Assembly: GCA_964417895.1 (NCBI GenBank) | Contig: CAYQJS010000026.1 | Span: 1 to 64,000 of the forward strand | From: CAYQJS01 sp964417895 | GTDB taxonomy: Bacteria; Chloroflexota; UBA6077; SHYK01 | Length of the DNA stretch: 64,000 bases | Reading direction: 5' to 3' | Part shown: one piece after another, positions 59,663-64,000 of the stretch | Numbering within the stretch: the stretch's first letter is position 1 | Layout of the letters: each line of letters opens with the position of its first letter | Position numbers and translations under genes: made by a program | Notes under the pieces: model-generated | The model's database searches: none | What the model saw: only the letters and a program-made list of their open reading frames with translations | What the model was told of the DNA's origin: nothing

Positions 59663-59701
59663 TCGGCGTCAGGCGTCGACACCACCTACAACAGAAAGAC
59701 C

Positions 59702-61435
59702 TCATAAGGGCCTGATGTCCCACTCGTGGGCGTTCCACGCCTCGGTGAACCCCTCGCCGCGCGACACGATGTTTTGGAGGCGGTTCGCGACCAGCGTCGG
59801 GCTGACGAAGAAGATGAGGGGCAGGTTGGGCAGGTTCTCCGACTGGTGGCGCACGATGTCTCCCAGGGCCTGTATCCGCTCGGTTCTCGGGATCGTCGTC
59901 AGATAGCGATCGATGGCCGAGTCGAGCTCCGGGTGGCGGTAGCGGGCGTTGTTGCCCGAGATCTGGAAGCGGTTCTCAATGAGCGGCGTCGACGCGCTGT
60001 GGAAGCGGCGTACCTCGCGCGCGGTGAGACCATTCCCCGTTTGCACCAGCTCGAAGGAGGGGTACTGGGCCCGATACTCCCGGTCCTGCGCCCGTTGGAT
60101 GGGGATGATATTCTGCTCGACGGCGACCCCGATCGCCTTCCAGTAGTCGGCCACGGCCGCCGTCGTCTTCGGGTGGATGTCGTTCTGGATCGTCGTGTAG
60201 ATCGACACGGCGAGCCTCTGGCCGGATGTGTCGACCAGCGCCCCGTCGCTGCTTCGAGCGTAGCCCAGTGCCTCGAGCGCCTGCGCCGCCCGGCGCGGAT
60301 CGTGCTCGTAGCGGACGAGCCTGTCCTCGATGGCTCGATACTCCGGCCTGTCCGAGCTGACGAAGCTGTGGGCGATCCCACCCTGGCCGCCCATGAGGAC
60401 CTCGCTCAGCTGCTCCCGATCGATCGCCTGCAGCATGGCCCGCCGGAAGCGCAGGTCCGTGACGATAGGCGGGTCGGGGTTGATGAACTGCGTATTGATC
60501 GGCACCCATCCATTCGGCCTCGTTGTGAAGGCGCCTTCGTGCCACAGCTCGCGCAGCTGGAGCGCCTGGTCGAGAGACAACGCTCGACCGATGGTCAGCT
60601 CCACCCCGGCCAGCATGTTCGCCATCAGCGTGTTCGGGTCCGGAATGAAGCGCACCTCGATTTCGTCAATCTTCGGCCGGCCCAAGACGTACTGGTCGAA
60701 GGCCCGCACGACGACGTGGCTGTCCGCCACCCAGTCGCGCACGCGGTAGGGCCCGGTTCCGATGAAGTCCTGCGTCCAGTAGGCAGCGCCGATAAGGTTG
60801 GGCTTGTCTTCCAGGTAGGGTTGCTCCAGCAGGTGCTTTGGCATAGGCAGGGCCAGGGAATAGCCGAACATGGCGTCCGCTTCGATGTATGGCCGCCGCC
60901 AGGTGACCGCTACTGTGGCTCGGTCCAGCGCGTCGACCCGCTCGATCAAGTCGTAGCCCGGGTTGCGGGGAATGCCTACCTCGGGGTCCTGCTCAACCGC
61001 GATGGTGAAGAGCAGGTCGTCCGTGGTGACGGGAGTGCCGTCGTGCCAGCGCGCCTCGGCTCGTATCTTCCAGGTGGTCTCCATGCGTCCATCGGCAAAG
61101 ACTTTCCAGAGGCCGTTATCCACGGCGGGCACGGCCTCCGCCAACTGGGGGGCTAGCACGCCGTCGCTGGTCGTGCGTGTGAGACCGGCGTGCACCAGCT
61201 CCTCGAGGGCGTCGAGTCCCGGCACGCTCCCCACCAGGCCGGGGGGGTTCGTTTTCTGCTTGCTCAATGAGGCCGGGGCACTCCGAATCGCCGCCGTGAT
61301 CTTCCTGGGCGCCACGGCACCCGCTGACGGCCCGGCATCGGCGGCGGGCCCGCCCTTGGGCGGGTTCGCCGTACAGGCGGCGGCGAGCACAAGGGCCACC
61401 ACACCGACGAGCCCCAGCGACCTTTTCTCGATCAT
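59702..61435 (-). CDS. Peptide/nickel-type ABC substrate-binding lipoprotein (family 5)
   Basis: A 577-aa SBP_bac_5-type lipoprotein, paralogous to that at 34798. Signal: RSLGLVGVVALVLAAACTAN (lipobox Cys about residue 21). Diagnostic segments: AGLTRTTSDGVLAPQLAEAV, EARWHDGTPVTTDDLLFTIA and FRRAMLQAIDREQLSEV. ATG 61435 is preceded by GGAGGG. No permease or ATPase genes are nearby. It is divergent from the bicupin at 61697, so it may recognise a substrate for the adjacent oxygenase genes (inference). Confidence 0.9.
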   Translation of the reverse strand: MIEKRSLGLVGVVALVLAAACTANPPKGGPAADAGPSAGAVAPRKITAAIRSAPASLSKQKTNPPGLVGSVPGLDALEELVHAGLTRTTSDGVLAPQLAEAVPAVDNGLWKVFADGRMETTWKIRAEARWHDGTPVTTDDLLFTIAVEQDPEVGIPRNPGYDLIERVDALDRATVAVTWRRPYIEADAMFGYSLALPMPKHLLEQPYLEDKPNLIGAAYWTQDFIGTGPYRVRDWVADSHVVVRAFDQYVLGRPKIDEIEVRFIPDPNTLMANMLAGVELTIGRALSLDQALQLRELWHEGAFTTRPNGWVPINTQFINPDPPIVTDLRFRRAMLQAIDREQLSEVLMGGQGGIAHSFVSSDRPEYRAIEDRLVRYEHDPRRAAQALEALGYARSSDGALVDTSGQRLAVSIYTTIQNDIHPKTTAAVADYWKAIGVAVEQNIIPIQRAQDREYRAQYPSFELVQTGNGLTAREVRRFHSASTPLIENRFQISGNNARYRHPELDSAIDRYLTTIPRTERIQALGDIVRHQSENLPNLPLIFFVSPTLVANRLQNIVSRGEGFTEAWNAHEWDIRPL

Positions 61436-61550
61436 GGCGATCCCTCCGCGTGCGTGGTGGAGCCACGATACAGGACGGGCTCGGTTGCGGCAAAAGGTGG
61501 CGAGTCGTGCCCCGTCCCCCTTGAGCAGGAGGGCTGACGAAGCGGCCACA

Positions 61551-61594
61551 CCTGCCCCCTCCCCCCTTGAGGGGGAGGGCTGGGGAGGGGGGTT
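61551..61594. repeat. Palindromic repeat (family C)
   Basis: CCTGCCCCCTCCCCCCTTGA followed by GGGGGAGGGCTGGGGAGGGG, in the promoter region between the divergent binding protein and bicupin genes. Confidence 0.6.
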
Positions 61595-61696
61595 AAGCAC
61601 CTCAATTTGACGCGCCTACCTGGGGGGGAGTACCTTGCACCGAGGGCTTACGAGGGGCGGAAAGCTGACCGCCGTCAGCCCAAAGGGAGGATCGCC

Positions 61697-62716
61697 GTGG
61701 AGATCGACAGCGTCACCAACGTCGCGGGGCTCGACACGTGGCTCAAGGAACGAAACCTCAACGGCCACTGGCATCATGACGGCGAGCGGCAGGAGTTCGA
61801 TCCCTGCCTCTGGAAGTGGGGCGATATCTATGCCGGCCTGACGAAGGCGGCCGAGCTCGTGCCCATGGATGCCACCGGCCGCAGGACCGTGCAGATGCGA
61901 GTACCGAGCATGGGCGACCGCATGAGTAACACGATCCATATGTCGGTGCAGTGCGTGATGCCGGGCGAGCTGGCCAAGGCGCATCGGCACACCGCCGCGG
62001 CCGTCCGCTTCATCATCAAGGGCAGTGAGAAAGCCTACACGGTGGTTGAGGGCGAGCCGATCCCCATGAGGACCGGTGACTTCCTCACCACCCCGGGCTG
62101 GACGTATCACGACCACTGTAACGAGGGCACGGAGCCGGTCATGTGGCTCGACGGGCTCGACTCCCGCCTCGTCAGCATCGGGAAGTCGCTGGGGAACCCC
62201 TACGAGGCGGACCGCCAGCCGATCAGGAACCCCGAGGGCTTCTCGGCTAAGACGATGGGGAAGGCGCGCCCGCTGTGGATGACGAGCGAGCACCCCACGC
62301 CCCCGTTCCGCTACCCCTGGGAGGACACGGCGGCTACCCTCGAGGCGTTGAAGGAGAACGAGACCGACGGCGATCCCTACAACGGGCTGCTCCTCACCTA
62401 CACGCATCCGATCACGGGCGGGCCCACTCTGCCCACGTTCGCCTGCGAGCTTCAGCTGTTGACGCCCAAGCTGCACACGAAGACCCATCGCCACATCAGT
62501 ACGACGATCTACCAGGTGTTCAAAGGGAAGGGCGCTACGGAAGTGGATGGCCAGCTCCTCGAGTGGTCGGAGGGCGACATCTTCGTCATCCCCCCGTGGG
62601 CGTGGCACAGCCATGAGAATCGCGCCGACGAGGACAGCATCCTCTACTCGATGAACGACTGGCCGGCGCTGAAAGCCCTGGGCCTATACCGTGAGGAGGG
62701 GAAGGAGAGCGAGTAG
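61697..62716 (+). CDS. Bicupin, gentisate 1,2-dioxygenase-like
   Basis: A 339-aa double-cupin protein. Domain 1 (about 75-150) carries GELAKAHRHTAAAVRFIIKG with a classic HxH...E-like metal set, then PGWTYHDHCN. Domain 2 (about 240-325) carries TKTHRHISTTIYQVFKGKG and PPWAWHSHENR. This is the architecture of gentisate/salicylate ring-cleaving dioxygenases. GTG 61697 is chosen because GGGAGG lies seven bases upstream. It faces the right-edge Rieske gene convergently; its context again suggests aromatic-ring processing. Confidence 0.88.
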   Translation: MEIDSVTNVAGLDTWLKERNLNGHWHHDGERQEFDPCLWKWGDIYAGLTKAAELVPMDATGRRTVQMRVPSMGDRMSNTIHMSVQCVMPGELAKAHRHTAAAVRFIIKGSEKAYTVVEGEPIPMRTGDFLTTPGWTYHDHCNEGTEPVMWLDGLDSRLVSIGKSLGNPYEADRQPIRNPEGFSAKTMGKARPLWMTSEHPTPPFRYPWEDTAATLEALKENETDGDPYNGLLLTYTHPITGGPTLPTFACELQLLTPKLHTKTHRHISTTIYQVFKGKGATEVDGQLLEWSEGDIFVIPPWAWHSHENRADEDSILYSMNDWPALKALGLYREEGKESE

Positions 62717-62744
62717 GTCACTTCCGCATGAACGTGGGCGTTTA

Positions 62745-62858
62745 CACCCTCCCCCGCAAGGGGGGAGGGAACCAGTTCTTCCCCCTCCCCCTCGACGGGG
62801 GAGGGTTGGGGTGGGGGTGACCGTAACCCCGACATCCATGCGAACTGACCCGCTAGGA
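62745..62858. repeat. Palindromic repeat cluster (families C and D remnant)
   Basis: Two C-type palindromes (62745-62820) followed by AACTGACCCGCTAGGAG (about 62842-62858), which recalls the end of the family D elements. It lies between the convergent bicupin and Rieske genes. Confidence 0.6.
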
Positions 62859-62923
62859 GAGGCGCGGCGGACAGCCGTCCTGTCTTTCTAGGTCCGACTG
62901 AGACTCGCCCGCGCAGTCCGCGC

Positions 62924-64000
62924 TTACACGCCGAAGGCGGCCGCGAGGTCGCGGGGCTGAGCCCACGATTTCATGGGACGGCCTTCGGCCAGCGCCTGCA
63001 GCTCGCGCAGCCAGATCGTCCGCAGCAGGATGATCAGGACGTCCGACCGGCCCAGGCGCTCGTTCTCGCGATCGGCGATCTGTCCCTGGCCAACCTGCGC
63101 CACGACGTCCTGGATGTTGACGATGTCCGGCCGATCGGCGAGTTCATCGACGTGAACCTCCCCACGAAGCACACGCCCGGCCAGCTCGTTCGCAGAGGGT
63201 CCAGTTGGTGGCCCCTGCCGTCGTTGCATGCGCTCACGGTACCGTTCGGCCGCGTCGCCCTTGGCGTGCACGTAGCTCACGTTGAAGCTGCGATGCTGGG
63301 AATCATCGATCGGTACTCGCCAGGCAAACTGGTCCCGCCCTTCGGTCTCTCCGCTGTCACTTGTTGGCTCACCCTTGAAGACCAGCAGGTTCGGCATCAC
63401 CAGGTGCAACACGCGCACGGCCCCGTTCGGCCGCGTGCCGTAGCGGACGATGCCATACTCTGTCTCTTCGCCGGAGATCTCGGGCAGGAAGGTGTTGAGG
63501 CCAGTGTCGGTGAAGCTCGATGACCGGTGTACGAACGCGATGTGCGCCTCGTCCATGTTGTTCTCGATGCTGTTGAAGTAGCTGCACTCGCGGAGGTACG
63601 CATGAGTCTCGAGGACGCCCTCGCCTTCCAACTGCGGGTAGCGGGGAAATGGCGGCGGATCGCCTTCGCCCAGATAGGCGAAGATCAGTCCGAGATAGTC
63701 GCGCGTCGGATAGCTCCGGATGCGCACCTTCGCGGCAAAATCGGGGTCTTCCGCCGGCTGCTCGACGCATTGCCCGCTGGCATCGTATTTCCACCCGTGA
63801 TAGAAGCAGCGGATGCAGTCGCCTTCCACCCAGCCGGTCGAAAGCTGCGTACCGCGGTGGGCGCAGCGGTAGGCAACCAGGTGGGGTCTTCCGAGCTCCG
63901 GGTTCCGCGTTCCGGGCCCTGCGCCGTCACTCGAACCCCGGAGCTCCGAACCGGGAACCCCACGGTACAGCGTGAGGTCCTCGCCGAGGATATGAAGCGG
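62924..64000 (-). CDS. Rieske oxygenase alpha subunit, 5'-incomplete
   Basis: A Rieske oxygenase whose N-terminus lies beyond the right edge; at least 358 residues are encoded here in one frame. Rieske ligands: YRCAHRGTQLSTGWVEGDC, then CFYHGWKYD. Catalytic iron: IENNMDEAHIAFVHR (D-x2-H-x4-H). Between the beginning PLHILGEDLTLYR and VAYRCAHRG there is an insertion (GVPGSELRGSSDGAGPGTRN, PELGRPHL) in place of the usual few residues, encoded by a GC-rich palindromic stretch (about 63885-63958). The GTG at 63829 is internal, not the start. Confidence 0.88.
   Translation of the reverse strand, partial: PLHILGEDLTLYRGVPGSELRGSSDGAGPGTRNPELGRPHLVAYRCAHRGTQLSTGWVEGDCIRCFYHGWKYDASGQCVEQPAEDPDFAAKVRIRSYPTRDYLGLIFAYLGEGDPPPFPRYPQLEGEGVLETHAYLRECSYFNSIENNMDEAHIAFVHRSSSFTDTGLNTFLPEISGEETEYGIVRYGTRPNGAVRVLHLVMPNLLVFKGEPTSDSGETEGRDQFAWRVPIDDSQHRSFNVSYVHAKGDAAERYRERMQRRQGPPTGPSANELAGRVLRGEVHVDELADRPDIVNIQDVVAQVGQGQIADRENERLGRSDVLIILLRTIWLRELQALAEGRPMKSWAQPRDLAAAFGV

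Noticed and set aside
59726..61156. A plus-strand frame opposite the binding lipoprotein
   Set aside because: Low-complexity, charged translation without a start signal; an antisense shadow.
1..64000. tRNA, rRNA and CRISPR arrays
   Set aside because: A visual search found no tRNA-like T-arm consensus with matching acceptor stem, no rRNA core sequences and no regularly spaced repeats.

Overview
The window is about 64 kb of GC-rich bacterial DNA with no rRNA, tRNA or CRISPR array that I could find. Several features suggest an uncultured soil or subsurface bacterium: four aromatic-ring-type Rieske oxygenase alpha subunits, a UbiD decarboxylase, bicupins, solute-binding lipoproteins with no permease beside them, three Uma2 nuclease-like genes, many toxin-antitoxin remnants, and a dense family of intergenic palindromic repeats (TCATCCTGAGCGAAGCGAAGG type). 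I favour Chloroflexota, with Rokubacteria-like lineages as the alternative. This is inference from gene content only, since there is no marker gene.

Layout. 0-3.4 kb: molybdenum-hydroxylase iron-sulfur subunit, then a BsuBI/PstI-like type II restriction-modification pair on the minus strand. 3.7-12.4 kb: UbiD decarboxylase, SelT/W/H-like and thioredoxin-like proteins, a drug-type MFS exporter, a dehydrogenase, a phosphotransferase, two HAD phosphatases (one frameshifted), a shortened GNAT and a PIN/AbrB toxin-antitoxin pair. 12.7-15.4 kb: Rieske oxygenase plus bicupin operon and a TfoX-like gene. 15.6-20.7 kb: lipoprotein and a complete sugar-type ABC importer (two permeases, binding lipoprotein, ATPase). 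20.7-22.6 kb: decaying genes around one intact methyltransferase. 22.9-29.9 kb: a double-cupredoxin protein, a multicopper oxidase with duplicated domains, and an RND pump. 29.9-33.2 kb: a mosaic of gene fragments, including a second copy of the RND 5' end and a binding-protein relic split by a PIN/HTH module. 33.2-36.5 kb: Rieske oxygenase and peptide-type binding lipoprotein. 36.6-42.5 kb: frameshifted DUF6932-like gene with an XRE regulator, Uma2, broken amidohydrolase, a TAXI-like binding protein, a possible Sm-like protein and an SRPBCC protein. 42.6-49.3 kb: two tandem Uma2 genes, then a minus-strand operon (nitrite/sulfite reductase, NarK-type transporter, SUOX-family molybdoenzyme, siroheme synthase) and a DUF2292-like gene. 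49.7-64 kb: cupin, MFS, polysaccharide deacetylase, Rieske, tandem DUF336, VOC protein, two toxin-antitoxin loci, fumarylacetoacetate hydrolase-family enzyme, LLM oxidoreductase, binding lipoprotein, bicupin, and a Rieske gene that runs off the right edge.

How the genes may work together (inference). The Rieske oxygenases, bicupins, UbiD, FAH-family, LLM and DUF336 genes fit oxidation and ring cleavage of small aromatic acids, with the peptide/NMT1-type binding proteins as possible substrate capture; no reductase or ferredoxin partner is in the window. The 43.8-49.0 kb operon is a coherent assimilatory nitrite (or sulfite) reduction unit that also makes its own siroheme. The cupredoxin and multicopper oxidase pair looks like a copper-handling or extracytoplasmic oxidase locus.

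The most unusual signals are the multicopper oxidase whose retained copper ligands are split between the first and fourth domains of a duplicated protein (24.1-26.4 kb), the fragment mosaic at 29.7-33.2 kb, and the SUOX-family enzyme inside a nitrite-assimilation operon.
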